Shown here in pieces: positions 57,009-64,000 of a stretch of DNA of 64,000 nt. Every line of letters begins with the position of its first letter. Within the stretch, counting starts at the first letter, position 1. The notes beneath the pieces were generated by a model. The model searched no databases and was not told the origin of the DNA. It saw only the letters and a list, made by a program, of their open reading frames with translations. A program made the position numbers and the translations under genes. The stretch spans positions 8,246,001 through 8,310,000 of the forward strand of contig NZ_CP059572.1 in assembly GCF_019175365.1 (NCBI RefSeq), in the 5' to 3' direction. The DNA comes from Actinomadura graeca (GTDB taxonomy: Bacteria > Actinomycetota > Actinomycetes > Streptosporangiales > Streptosporangiaceae).

Positions 57009-57480
57009 GTGGGGACGTTCTTCGGGGAACTGGCCAAGAATCTCGCCGAACGGTGGGTGACCTTGCTCGCGCTGTCCGGCATGCTCCTCGTCGTCGTGGT
57101 GATCGCCGGATCCCGCCTCGGGCACTGGTATGCCCTGGACTGCGACGGGGCCCAACAGCACACGTCCTTGATCGTGATAGCGATCTCCCGCGAGGACACG
57201 GGCAGAAAGGTCCTGATCCTCATGGCCGCTCTGTTGGCTGTTGCCGGGTGCGGGCTGCTGGTCCAGGTGCGGGCGGGTACCACCAGCGCCTGTGGCTCGG
57301 CGCTTGGGCCGCGTTCTACGCGCCGTTGCGCCGCCAGATGTCGGTCCGCAGGCGAAGACGCTGGCATCACGCGCTCGGCGAGCGGCGCGAACTCGAATGC
57401 CGCCATCATCCAGCGGGCTGCGGTGCGCCTCTCCCAGGCCGTCTCGGTGATGGCATCCCTAGTGGTACTCGTGCTCATCG
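57009..57480 (+). pseudogene. Membrane protein gene with frameshifts
   Basis: From GTG 57009: GTFFGELAKNLAERWVTLLA, LSGMLLVVVVIAGSRLGHWY, then a second TM (LILMAALLAVAGCGLLVQ). Coding character then moves to another frame with RLWLGAWAAFYAPLRRQMSV and RRRRRWHHALGERRELE, and stops. Intact actinomycete relatives continue in one frame through RRLWLGxWP...RR..RW, so at least one indel near 57265 has broken the gene. A shortened membrane product is possible. Confidence 0.6.
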
Positions 57481-57953
57481 TCATTTCGTTCATCGACATA
57501 TCAGGGTGGGACCACTACGTTGGAGCGCACATATTCCTCACGAGCGTATTTCCAGGTCGATTCCGAACCGCTCCGGGTTCTTTGGACATTCTAGGGTTGG
57601 CTGTGGCCTACTCCTGGTTCGGGTGTTGCTGGTAGTGGCTGGCTTTGTGTTCTTCGGGTGGGATCTGGCCGATCTCTCCGTGCAGCGGGTGGTGTTGTAC
57701 AACTCCACCCATTAGCGGTGGTCGGTGCGGCCGAGACCTGCGTGGTCGTCGAACAGGCCAGCGCAGGGGCATGCCGGGGCGAATTCCGCCGGAACGACTA
57801 CGACTTACGCCCGCCGCCCGCACTGCGGGATCCCGTCCAGATGTCGGCATGGCCGGTATCTGGTCTGCAACGTTGACGGGCCCCTGCTGTTGGGGCACGG
57901 CCCCTGCCGTCATCAAGTATGGCAGGGGAGCATTTCGGAAGAACGGTAAGGCG
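57481..57953. other. No convincing gene
   Basis: Tail of the broken membrane gene and eroded sequence. Frames here are shadows of the downstream minus-strand gene or lack coding character. Confidence 0.4.
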
Positions 57954-59177
57954 CTACGACGTGAGTTGGTCGAGCATCTCCAGGAGGATACTGACGCTTA
58001 CGTCTGGCTTTTGCGCCTTCACAGCCAGCTGGTTGAACAAAAGCGAATAAGAGGCGACGGCTTCTTTGTCGTCTCCGAAGAACCCGTAAGCGTCATTCTC
58101 CAGATAGACGATGTCGCCCACGCCGGCTTCAGGAAACCGCATCAGCGTGAACGGCCCGCTGGAAACCACTTCTTCGGCCCGTGTCCCATCGATGAGCTGC
58201 AGTGTGACATGCGGAAAAGAGGCCATGGTGATCAGGTGCCGCAGCTGCCCGCGCCGCACTGCGGGGGGCACCGCGTCCGGGAACAGTGCCCGCCGGTTGA
58301 TGATGGCCCAGTACGTCGGGGGGTCCGGGCGGCGCAGCACCTGCTGACGGAGCCGCCGCAGCTCGATCCGGTGCGCCAGGTCATCGGCGCAGGAGGCGGG
58401 CAGATCCTCGGTGATGACATGCCGCGCATAGTCGGGGGTCTGCAGCAGCCCGGGGATGCGGCGTGGCGCATAGATGCGCAGGAGGCTCACCTCGGCCTCC
58501 AGCGTCAGGTGAGGCCCGAACCACTTCGGCACCACGTGCCGGTAGTCGCGCCACCAGGCATCGCTACCACGCTGGCGAGCGCGGGCGAGCAACCGGCGGG
58601 CGGCACCGCGCGCACCGCCCGGGATCGGGTATTCCAGGCCTATCGTGAGCGGATCGAGGAGATCGGTGCCGCAACCGGATCCCTCGCCGGGCTGATCGCC
58701 GACGCGCACCGGCGTCGGCTCCAGGGACCTGCACGCCCCGTGCAGCGGGTGCGGTGCAGTGGAGCACGGACGCCGGATGTGCGCCGACGCTGATGTCGCG
58801 GGCTGCTCGGGCTGGTCGGGTTGGCCGTCGTCGGCCCGGGGCCGGGCCGGCTGGTGGTAGCAGCGACGCAGCTCCGCCAGAGTGCTCAGGGCGCGGGTAT
58901 CGAGCTGGTGCTGGTCTGCGATGTGGTGCAGCACCGCCCACATGCGCAAGACCAGCTTCCAACGCGGTCGGCTGGAGTGGACCTCGCGCAAGAGATCGTT
59001 GGCCGTCGACCGGGCCACCCGCTCGATCTTGACACCGTCCACCATGACCCCGGCGTCGGCCATATCGGCGGAAACCTGCTCGATGTAGATGAATGTAGGC
59101 TCGTCGGCTTTGCGATGATCTCGTTGCAGCAGCGTCACCACTGCATAGCGCAGCTTGACGCGATCATCTTTCGCCAT
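57954..59177 (-). CDS. DUF5753-type transcriptional regulator
   Basis: The product has 407 residues from ATG 59177 (MAKDDRVKLRYAVVTLLQRD); the frame extends upstream but without protein character. The N-terminal ~100 residues form a helical DNA-binding-like module that is not a textbook XRE HTH (VARSTANDLLREVHSSRPRW). A low-complexity linker follows (about 115-165). The C-terminal DUF5753-like domain contains YRHVVPKWFGPHLTLEAEVS, IPGLLQTPDYARHVI, WAIINRRALF and GDIVYLENDAYGFFGDD. DUF5753 regulators often pair with small DUF397 proteins; none is seen here. It is divergent from the cyclase-like gene, 330 bp apart. Confidence 0.75.
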   Translation of the reverse strand: MAKDDRVKLRYAVVTLLQRDHRKADEPTFIYIEQVSADMADAGVMVDGVKIERVARSTANDLLREVHSSRPRWKLVLRMWAVLHHIADQHQLDTRALSTLAELRRCYHQPARPRADDGQPDQPEQPATSASAHIRRPCSTAPHPLHGACRSLEPTPVRVGDQPGEGSGCGTDLLDPLTIGLEYPIPGGARGAARRLLARARQRGSDAWWRDYRHVVPKWFGPHLTLEAEVSLLRIYAPRRIPGLLQTPDYARHVITEDLPASCADDLAHRIELRRLRQQVLRRPDPPTYWAIINRRALFPDAVPPAVRRGQLRHLITMASFPHVTLQLIDGTRAEEVVSSGPFTLMRFPEAGVGDIVYLENDAYGFFGDDKEAVASYSLLFNQLAVKAQKPDVSVSILLEMLDQLTS

Positions 59178-59507
59178 GTCGGTGTTCCGTTCGATCTCAG
59201 CTGCCGCCCGCCGATGCCATCGAACGTAGTGGCAGTCCCGCTGCTTGAAGCAGGTCACATGACACAAACCTGCCGACCCTGCTGGGCTCACACCCAACCT
59301 GCCTGCGCGCTCCGATTTCAAGCGAACACCCGGTTGTCCCGTATTCCCGGACACCTCCCGGATACCACAGGGTATATCCGGAGGCCATCCGGGAAACAGC
59401 AAGCAGAGCGCAGTGATCTTTGGCAGCCATCACAGTGGTTCCACCGCACGCATGCCGCCGAAGATCCTGTGCGGCAAATGCACACAATCACCGTGAAAGG
59501 ACAAATG
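59178..59507. promoter_or_regulatory. Divergent promoter region of the DUF5753 and cyclase-like genes
   Basis: 330 bp with a higher AT content than its surroundings, between two divergent starts. It includes a Shine-Dalgarno AAAGGA before 59508. Specific operators were not identified. Confidence 0.45.
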
Positions 59508-60446
59508 ATGTCGCGGCGCGCCGCATCACCGCTTCAGCGCCTCATCAGCTGCACCGATGTCCAGACGGGCGCGGACTGCCTGGACGACGCCCGGGCCGCA
59601 CTGTCGTTGATCACCACCTGGTCCATCCGGACCGGCAAGAGCCTGCCGTGCGCGCCGATCGAGCAGCTCAGCGCCCGCCAGCTCGAGGATTTCTGGGCCG
59701 ATGACTCGATGCTGGAAACCCGTCCTGCGCCCAGTCCGCAGACGAGCCCGCCATCACGGCGGCCGGCCCGCGGCCCTCTCCTGTCCACCCGCACCTTCGA
59801 CCAGCCGAGCGAGCGACCCCCCACGATGCACACCACTCTCATCGCCGTCGACATCCCCTGCTTCGGTGACCTGCGACGCGACGCAGACGCCCAGCGGTAC
59901 CTGCGCAAGCACCTGTATGAGCACCTGCAGGACGCTTTTGAGATGTCCAGGCTGCCCTGGCTGGCCTCCCACCGCGAGGACCGCGGCGACGGGGCCCTGA
60001 TCGTCACCCCGCCCCAGGTGTGCCCCACCAGGTCCCTGGACCCGCTGGCCCACCACCTCACCGCCCTGCTGCGCCGCTCCAACCGGCTGGCCAGCGAACT
60101 GGGCCGGATCCGGCTGCGGATGGCGGTGCACTGCGGCGTCGTGGAGTTCGACGGCCACGGCGTCCTCGGCCAGCCGCTGACGCACCTGTTCCGGCTGCTG
60201 GAGGCGCCCGCCTTCAAACAGCACCTCGCCGCCACCGACGCCGACCTGGGCATGCTGGTCTCCCAGCAGCTCTACCACCAGGCGGCAGCGTCCGGGCGCA
60301 TCAACACCGCCGCCTACCGCCCCCTCACCATCGAGCACAAAGAGACCCGCACCCGCGGACACCTCTGGCTCCCCCCGGCCTGCACCGCGGGGCACCGGCC
60401 CCGTCTTGACGACCCGGACCGCCCTCCTCGGCCCGGTCTGTGTTGA
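59508..60446 (+). CDS. Nucleotide-cyclase-like protein
   Basis: The product has 312 residues; of two adjacent ATGs, 59508 has the better spacing from AAAGGA. The first ~100 residues are helical, then Pro-rich. From about residue 107 a class III cyclase-like fold reads HTTLIAVDIPCFGDLRRDAD, RGDGALIVTPP and RIRLRMAVHCGVVEFDGHGV, then LFRLLEAPAFKQHLA. The metal-binding Asp of VDIPCFGD and the RGDG loop are present. Such domains occur in actinomycete signalling and conflict proteins; cyclase activity is not proven, and a degenerate nucleotide-binding role is possible. Confidence 0.7.
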   Translation: MSRRAASPLQRLISCTDVQTGADCLDDARAALSLITTWSIRTGKSLPCAPIEQLSARQLEDFWADDSMLETRPAPSPQTSPPSRRPARGPLLSTRTFDQPSERPPTMHTTLIAVDIPCFGDLRRDADAQRYLRKHLYEHLQDAFEMSRLPWLASHREDRGDGALIVTPPQVCPTRSLDPLAHHLTALLRRSNRLASELGRIRLRMAVHCGVVEFDGHGVLGQPLTHLFRLLEAPAFKQHLAATDADLGMLVSQQLYHQAAASGRINTAAYRPLTIEHKETRTRGHLWLPPACTAGHRPRLDDPDRPPRPGLC

Positions 60447-60601
60447 ACGCACCCGGCAGGCTCACATCGACGGTGTGTTGGTGACCCGTGGGTTGCCGAC
60501 GACACTGCACCAGCAAAGTCGACTGCTCGAAACGACCTGCGAGGTCAGGGCAATCCACCACGCCGGGTACAGGGGCCAGGGCAGCTGGGCCGCCTGCGGG
60601 G

Positions 60602-60910
60602 TCACAGCTGGGCGAGCCGGGCGTTGATCGCCTGCTCGCGGTCGCGGTCGGCGGCGGTCGGGTCGAGCCGGTAGCAGGCGATACGCACCCGGCCCGGCCG
60701 GGTGCGCTCCGGCCGCAACCGCCAGTTCGCGACGGTGGCGCTGTCGACAATGCATTCCAGGCGGCCGCCAGGATCACCGGCATACCGGGCGACCGCGTCA
60801 CCGATGACATCGCCGAGCAGCCGATCGGCCATCAGCTCGGGGAAGTGGTCGGCGAGGACCATGACGACCTGCCGGGCGTACTCGGCGTGAGCGTGCTTCC
60901 TGATCCGCAT
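60602..60910 (-). CDS. Small protein of unknown function
   Basis: The product has 102 residues, MRIRKHAHAEYARQVVMVLA at the start, with a strong GGAGG 6-7 bp upstream of the ATG. Acidic/helical N-terminal half, then CIVDSATVANWRLRPERTRP and a basic tail. No family recognised. It is separated from the degenerate pentapeptide gene upstream on the same strand by about 40 bp, so they may have been one operon. Confidence 0.6.
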   Translation of the reverse strand: MRIRKHAHAEYARQVVMVLADHFPELMADRLLGDVIGDAVARYAGDPGGRLECIVDSATVANWRLRPERTRPGRVRIACYRLDPTAADRDREQAINARLAQL

Positions 60911-60949
60911 CGCGGGCCTCCGAAATTACGGAGCTGGCTACCGGGCGGG

Positions 60950-61339
60950 GCTCCGAGGAGACGTTAGCCGGGCTGAGCCGCACGCACCCGACACACGCAT
61001 CCTGAGTGGCTGTGTCCGCGGCACCCCGCGGAGCTGCCGGGTCAAGTCCGCACCGGTCAGATCCGCCTGGCTCAGATCCGCGCCGCCCAGGTTTGCGCCG
61101 GTCAAGGCCGCGCCGACCCACACCGCGCCGTGCAAGATGGCATGGACCAGGTTTGCGCCGGTCAGGTCCGCACCGGTCAGGCTGGCGTGTCTCAGACGCG
61201 CCTCATACAGGTTCGCCACTGAGGACTGCGCCGGTCAGGTCCGCGCCGTCCAGGTTCATTCCCTCAAGTGTGCGCCGGTCAAGTCGGCGTAGGGGTGGAT
61301 GCGTTCCCCGGCTGGGCCGGGCGCGGTCTCCTCAGCCAT
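60950..61339 (-). pseudogene. Pentapeptide-repeat gene, frameshifted
   Basis: From ATG 61339 the frame reads MAEETAPGPAGERIHPYADL, TGAHLRE and stops. A second frame holds MNLDGADLTGAVLSG and a third VANLYEARLRHASLTGADLT, GANLVHAILHGAVWVGAALT and GANLGGADLSQADLTGADL. These A(D/N)LxG repeats are the right-handed beta-helix type. Two indels (near 61255 and 61218) separate the frames, so the full protein is not made. A short product from the GTG near 61219 is possible. Confidence 0.65.
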
Positions 61340-61799
61340 CAGCCATCCGCCGTCCTGCCGTGGTTCGCACGCACCGACCGTAGGGCCGCGCCGTTCCGGA
61401 GCGCACGGCATCGGCTCGGTGCGGCCGGTCCTGGCCCGATGCCGTTGCAGGGCCAGGACGGCCGTCCAGGCCGTGAGCCTCACCGTCTCGGCTGCGGGAC
61501 GGATCCTGCAGCGTCGTCTGCGGACCTGAAGGTCTTTGCGGCTTGGTGCAACTGGGATACCCGGGTGGCCTGGACCCCTGCTCAGATGCGACCCAAGCGC
61601 TGGAAGGAGCGCAATATCCGGCGGCCCGGGACTTTGGGGTCGGTTCCCGGAGAGATCGCAGGGCGTATTGCGGATCGGAAACCGCTGGCGAATCATCGCG
61701 GGTCTGACGAATCTGTCCGGCAGGTTAGAGGATCCGGGCCGGTCCTTGTCGGGACAATCTGAAGTCAGCACAAGTCGCCCTTCGTTCATGCGGAGGTGC
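61340..61799. other. 460-bp gap without a convincing gene
   Basis: The kinase-like gene's frame is open from 61536, but its extension has no domain character. The region should contain the promoter of the three-gene unit to the right. Confidence 0.45.
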
Positions 61800-62393
61800 A
61801 TGTTGGCCGATGCCCGGTTCATCGCGTTGGAGGGCCCGAAGGCGGCCGGGAAGACAACGCTGGTCACAGCGTTGGCCGCCAGGCTGGGGGCGTGCGTGGG
61901 GGCGCCGGTGCTGACCAAGGAGCCGACACCGGCGTTCGATGTGTCCCAGGAGCAGCGGCTGCAGGGGGTGGCCTTGGCGGCAGCGATCGCTGAGGATCGG
62001 CGGCGGCACCTCACCGAGGTCATCGCTCCGGCGTTGGCGCGGGGCCGTACCGTGATCTGCGACCGCTACCTGTTGTCGTCGTATGTCTTCCACACCGCCG
62101 ATGGTGTCCAGCAGAGCGTCGTCGAGCAGCTTAACCGTGGGTGCCCGCTGCCGTGCGTCAATGTGGTGCTGTGTGTGCAGGCCGCCGAGCTGGGCCGCCG
62201 CCGCGCGGGCCGGGCGCGAGCGACGCGGCTGCAGCGGCAGGACCCCGCTGCGGAGACGGCCGCCTACCTCCACTACGCCGAAGTGATGCAAACGCAGGGC
62301 GTGGCAAGAGTCATCGTCGATAATTCCACGATGACCGATCACTATCGCCTGCTCGACTGGCTGTGCGAATCCCACCTCGAGGGGCTGCAGTGA
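61800..62393 (+). CDS. Thymidylate-kinase-like P-loop kinase
   Basis: The product has 197 residues. RFIALEGPKAAGKTTLVTAL is the Walker A (GPKAAGKTT), TVICDRYLLSSYVFHTADGV is the DR(Y/F) substrate-binding motif of dTMP kinases, and ELGRRRAGRARATRLQRQD is the lid-like Arg-rich loop. GGAGG lies only 3 bp before ATG 61800, so TTG 61803 may be the real start. It should phosphorylate a (deoxy)nucleoside monophosphate. Because a housekeeping dTMP kinase is expected elsewhere, a special substrate is likely (inference). The next gene overlaps its stop by 4 bp. Confidence 0.85.
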   Translation: MLADARFIALEGPKAAGKTTLVTALAARLGACVGAPVLTKEPTPAFDVSQEQRLQGVALAAAIAEDRRRHLTEVIAPALARGRTVICDRYLLSSYVFHTADGVQQSVVEQLNRGCPLPCVNVVLCVQAAELGRRRAGRARATRLQRQDPAAETAAYLHYAEVMQTQGVARVIVDNSTMTDHYRLLDWLCESHLEGLQ

Positions 62394-62896
62394 CCCTCGA
62401 CCTGCCGGACATGCACGCGCCCGCCGGGGATCTGGCGTTCTTACTGGGGGTGCTGTTCAACCAGCAGATCCGCGCCGAGACCGCCTGGAAGGCCCCGGCG
62501 CGGCTGGCCCAGCGGCTCACCGGTCCGGCCGGTCGGGGCGGGCTGGACCCTGCCGCGCTCGCCGCGGCAGACCCGGTCTGGCTGGCCGGGGTGATGCGGC
62601 AGCGGCCTGCCGTGCACCCGTTCGCCGTCTCGATGGCCCGCCACGTCACCGGGATCTGCGGGCAGCTCGTCGACGACTACGGCGGCCGGGCCTGTAACGT
62701 GTGGGCCGGCCGGCCACGCGCGGCCGTGCTGCTGGACCGGCTGACCCGTTTCCCCGGCATCGGCCGCCACAAGGCCACCGTGGCCATCGCCTTGCTGACC
62801 TGCGAGTACGGCGTGCCGCTGACCGGCCCGGCCGGCACCCTCACCGACCAGGCGCTCAGCTCGTGCCCACGCCTGCGCGAGGTCCTGCTGACCTGA
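62390..62896 (+). CDS. HhH-GPD-type DNA glycosylase-like protein
   Basis: The product has 168 residues from GTG 62390, overlapping the kinase stop (GTGA). It has LAFLLGVLFNQQIRAETAWK, RPAVHPFAVSMARHVTGICG and the helix-hairpin-helix RLTRFPGIGRHKATVAIALL. This matches small actinobacterial HhH-GPD-type base-excision proteins; the usual catalytic Asp downstream of the HhH is not obvious. There is no Fe-S Cys cluster. It would bind or process modified or damaged bases in DNA, and the kinase neighbour hints at an unusual nucleotide. Confidence 0.78.
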   Translation: MTLDLPDMHAPAGDLAFLLGVLFNQQIRAETAWKAPARLAQRLTGPAGRGGLDPAALAAADPVWLAGVMRQRPAVHPFAVSMARHVTGICGQLVDDYGGRACNVWAGRPRAAVLLDRLTRFPGIGRHKATVAIALLTCEYGVPLTGPAGTLTDQALSSCPRLREVLLT

Positions 62897-62931
62897 CCCG
62901 CGATGATGTGCCGACATGGAAGGGACACCCC

Positions 62932-63972
62932 ATGACACAGCCGTCTGCCCTCCCCGTCCCCGAGCACCCGGCAGGTGGTGTCCCCGCAACCCGGGACCTG
63001 CCGCGGCCGGCCAGTCACCGGCGCAGCGCCTACACGCCACCGGCGGGTGCGCTGCCGTCCCTGGTGTTCGACGCCGGCAGGCAGTGCTTCACCGCCCCCG
63101 GCGGCGAGGAGACCACAGATCTGGTCGAGCGGATGGACCGGCCGCTGTCGGTGACGTTCCAGCTCACCCGCGAGTGCAACTTCTCCTGCAGCTATTGCTC
63201 AGAGCCACCCGGTATCACCACGCGCACCCGTCCCGAGGTCCTGGCGATGCTCGACAAGCTCGCGGGAATGCGCCGGATCATCCTGTCGGGAGGCGAACCG
63301 ATGCGCTACAAGCACTTCTGGGAGGTCCTGGAGTACTGCCAGCCCCGGTTCGAGCAGGTCGTGCTCTCCACCAACGCCTCGATGATCACCCGGGACGGCG
63401 CCGCGCGGCTACGGGACCTGGTCGACTATGTCGACATCACCGTGGATGGCCCGCGCGGCCCGCACGACCGCATCCGCGGGAACTACGACATGGTGATCCG
63501 CGGACTGCGGCGTGTCGCCGAGGAAAGCATCCCCTTATCGGTGATCTGCGTTTACATGGGATCCAACAAGCGGAAGATCCACTACATCTGCCAGACCGGT
63601 GACATCTTCGACGCCAGGAAGGTCAAGATCCTCACCACGATCCCCAAGGGCTACTCCAGGAACCTGTTCGAGGACTTCACCACCGGCGAGGAACTCAGCG
63701 AACTGCAAGCATTCCTGAAGAGCGAGCGGCAGGCATGCGGATGGCGGTCACGCATCACCATCGCCGACTGGATGAAGATCGGCGCCGGCCACGCGATCTT
63801 GATCGAGCCGGACGGACGCGCCGTCGCCTCCCCGGTCTGGCCGAACCCCGAGTGCATCGCGCCCTTTGCCGACCTGCACACCCAGACCGTGCAGCAGTTA
63901 TGGGCCAGCTACCCCTACAAAGCGGCTCACCTGGACAAATACCTGGAAAGGACCATGATGGTCCTGGACTGA
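62932..63972 (+). CDS. Radical SAM enzyme
   Basis: The product has 346 residues from ATG 62932 after GGAAGGGACACCCC. The CxxxCxxC cluster motif is CNFSCSYC in SVTFQLTRECNFSCSYCSEP. IILSGGEPMRYKHFWEVLEY is the GGE motif, and VVLSTNASMI the next strand. The C-terminus (PVWPNPECIAPFADLHTQTV, QQLWASYPYKAAHLD) resembles a shortened SPASM/twitch region with a single Cys. It has MoaA/viperin-like order but is not a clear viperin. With the kinase and glycosylase it forms an operon-like trio; a role in making or removing a modified nucleotide is inference. The cluster may continue past the window edge. Confidence 0.88.
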   Translation: MTQPSALPVPEHPAGGVPATRDLPRPASHRRSAYTPPAGALPSLVFDAGRQCFTAPGGEETTDLVERMDRPLSVTFQLTRECNFSCSYCSEPPGITTRTRPEVLAMLDKLAGMRRIILSGGEPMRYKHFWEVLEYCQPRFEQVVLSTNASMITRDGAARLRDLVDYVDITVDGPRGPHDRIRGNYDMVIRGLRRVAEESIPLSVICVYMGSNKRKIHYICQTGDIFDARKVKILTTIPKGYSRNLFEDFTTGEELSELQAFLKSERQACGWRSRITIADWMKIGAGHAILIEPDGRAVASPVWPNPECIAPFADLHTQTVQQLWASYPYKAAHLDKYLERTMMVLD

Positions 63973-64000
63973 GTGCGACCAAGTCCAAGCCGCCGCCAAC

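Noticed and set aside
57645..58793. 382-residue plus-strand frame
   Set aside because: Mostly antisense of the DUF5753 gene and rich in Arg/Gly/Pro without motifs.
62932..63972. Calling the radical SAM enzyme a viperin
   Set aside because: The cluster motif and the kinase neighbour fit loosely, but the sequence after the cluster and the twitch-like C-terminus look closer to MoaA/SPASM enzymes. A phylogeny is needed.
1..64000. tRNA, rRNA or attachment sites
   Set aside because: No cloverleaf-like sequence or tRNA 3' end duplication was recognised by eye. A tRNAscan run would be decisive.

Overview
The window is very GC-rich, coding third positions are almost all G or C, and the genes belong to actinomycete families: DUF5753 regulators, SAV_2336-type vWA proteins, NB-ARC/TPR and CHAT proteins, a type I-E CRISPR repeat of the Streptomyces/Streptosporangiales kind, and IS701, ISL3, IS110, IS481, IS1182 and IS5 elements. 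It is most likely accessory chromosome of a filamentous actinomycete such as the Streptosporangiales. The species cannot be named from the sequence. No tRNA, rRNA or housekeeping gene was recognised.

Layout. Positions 1-3.4 kb hold a long CRISPR array whose trailer (left) end decays progressively; its leader is on the right. 3.4-9.7 kb carries a membrane NACHT NTPase, a HicA/HicB-like toxin-antitoxin pair, IS110 and IS481 fragments, and an operon of a small membrane peptide, an ECF-like sigma factor and a repeat protein. 10-14.8 kb is a graveyard (CHAT, pentapeptide, resolvase, XRE/STAND and PIG-L remnants) with a frameshifted IS701. 14.8-20.4 kb has a CHAT-STAND-TPR protein with a partner gene, and a membrane protein with a small Cys protein. 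20.4-26.2 kb contains two abutting ISL3 elements, an integrase/pentapeptide chimera, a lectin-propeller remnant and an IS3 element. 26.3-30.7 kb is a two-gene unit of a two-TM protein and a 1338-residue STAND ATPase. 31-33.2 kb is a truncated IS1182 transposase beside a second, short CRISPR array. This array has the same repeat and a duplicated leader plus about 350 bp of flank. 33.8-43.5 kb has a Ser/Thr kinase with TPR and TM regions, IS5, PknG-like and PQQ fragments, an unrecognised 734-residue membrane-anchored protein, a methyltransferase and a membrane protein.

44.9-53.6 kb is the centrepiece: a compact four-gene minus-strand operon (alpha/beta hydrolase, caspase-like protease, MoxR AAA+ ATPase, and a 1548-residue vWA / NB-ARC / trypsin / VMAP-C-like protein). 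It matches the vWA-MoxR-VMAP conflict systems known mainly from computational genomics. An NB-ARC-TPR gene follows at 54.3 kb. 57-64 kb contains a broken membrane-protein gene, a DUF5753-type regulator divergent from a nucleotide-cyclase-like gene, a degenerate pentapeptide gene, and an operon-like trio at the right edge: thymidylate-kinase-like P-loop kinase, HhH-GPD-type DNA glycosylase-like protein and radical SAM enzyme.

Overall this reads as a conflict/defence island. It holds at least five large STAND-type NTPases, two CHAT/caspase peptidases (plus a dead CHAT), a trypsin-like protease, a receptor-like kinase, a toxin-antitoxin pair and two CRISPR arrays without cas genes in view, all separated by IS elements and gene fragments. 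Functions are inferred from motifs read by eye; no database search was run.
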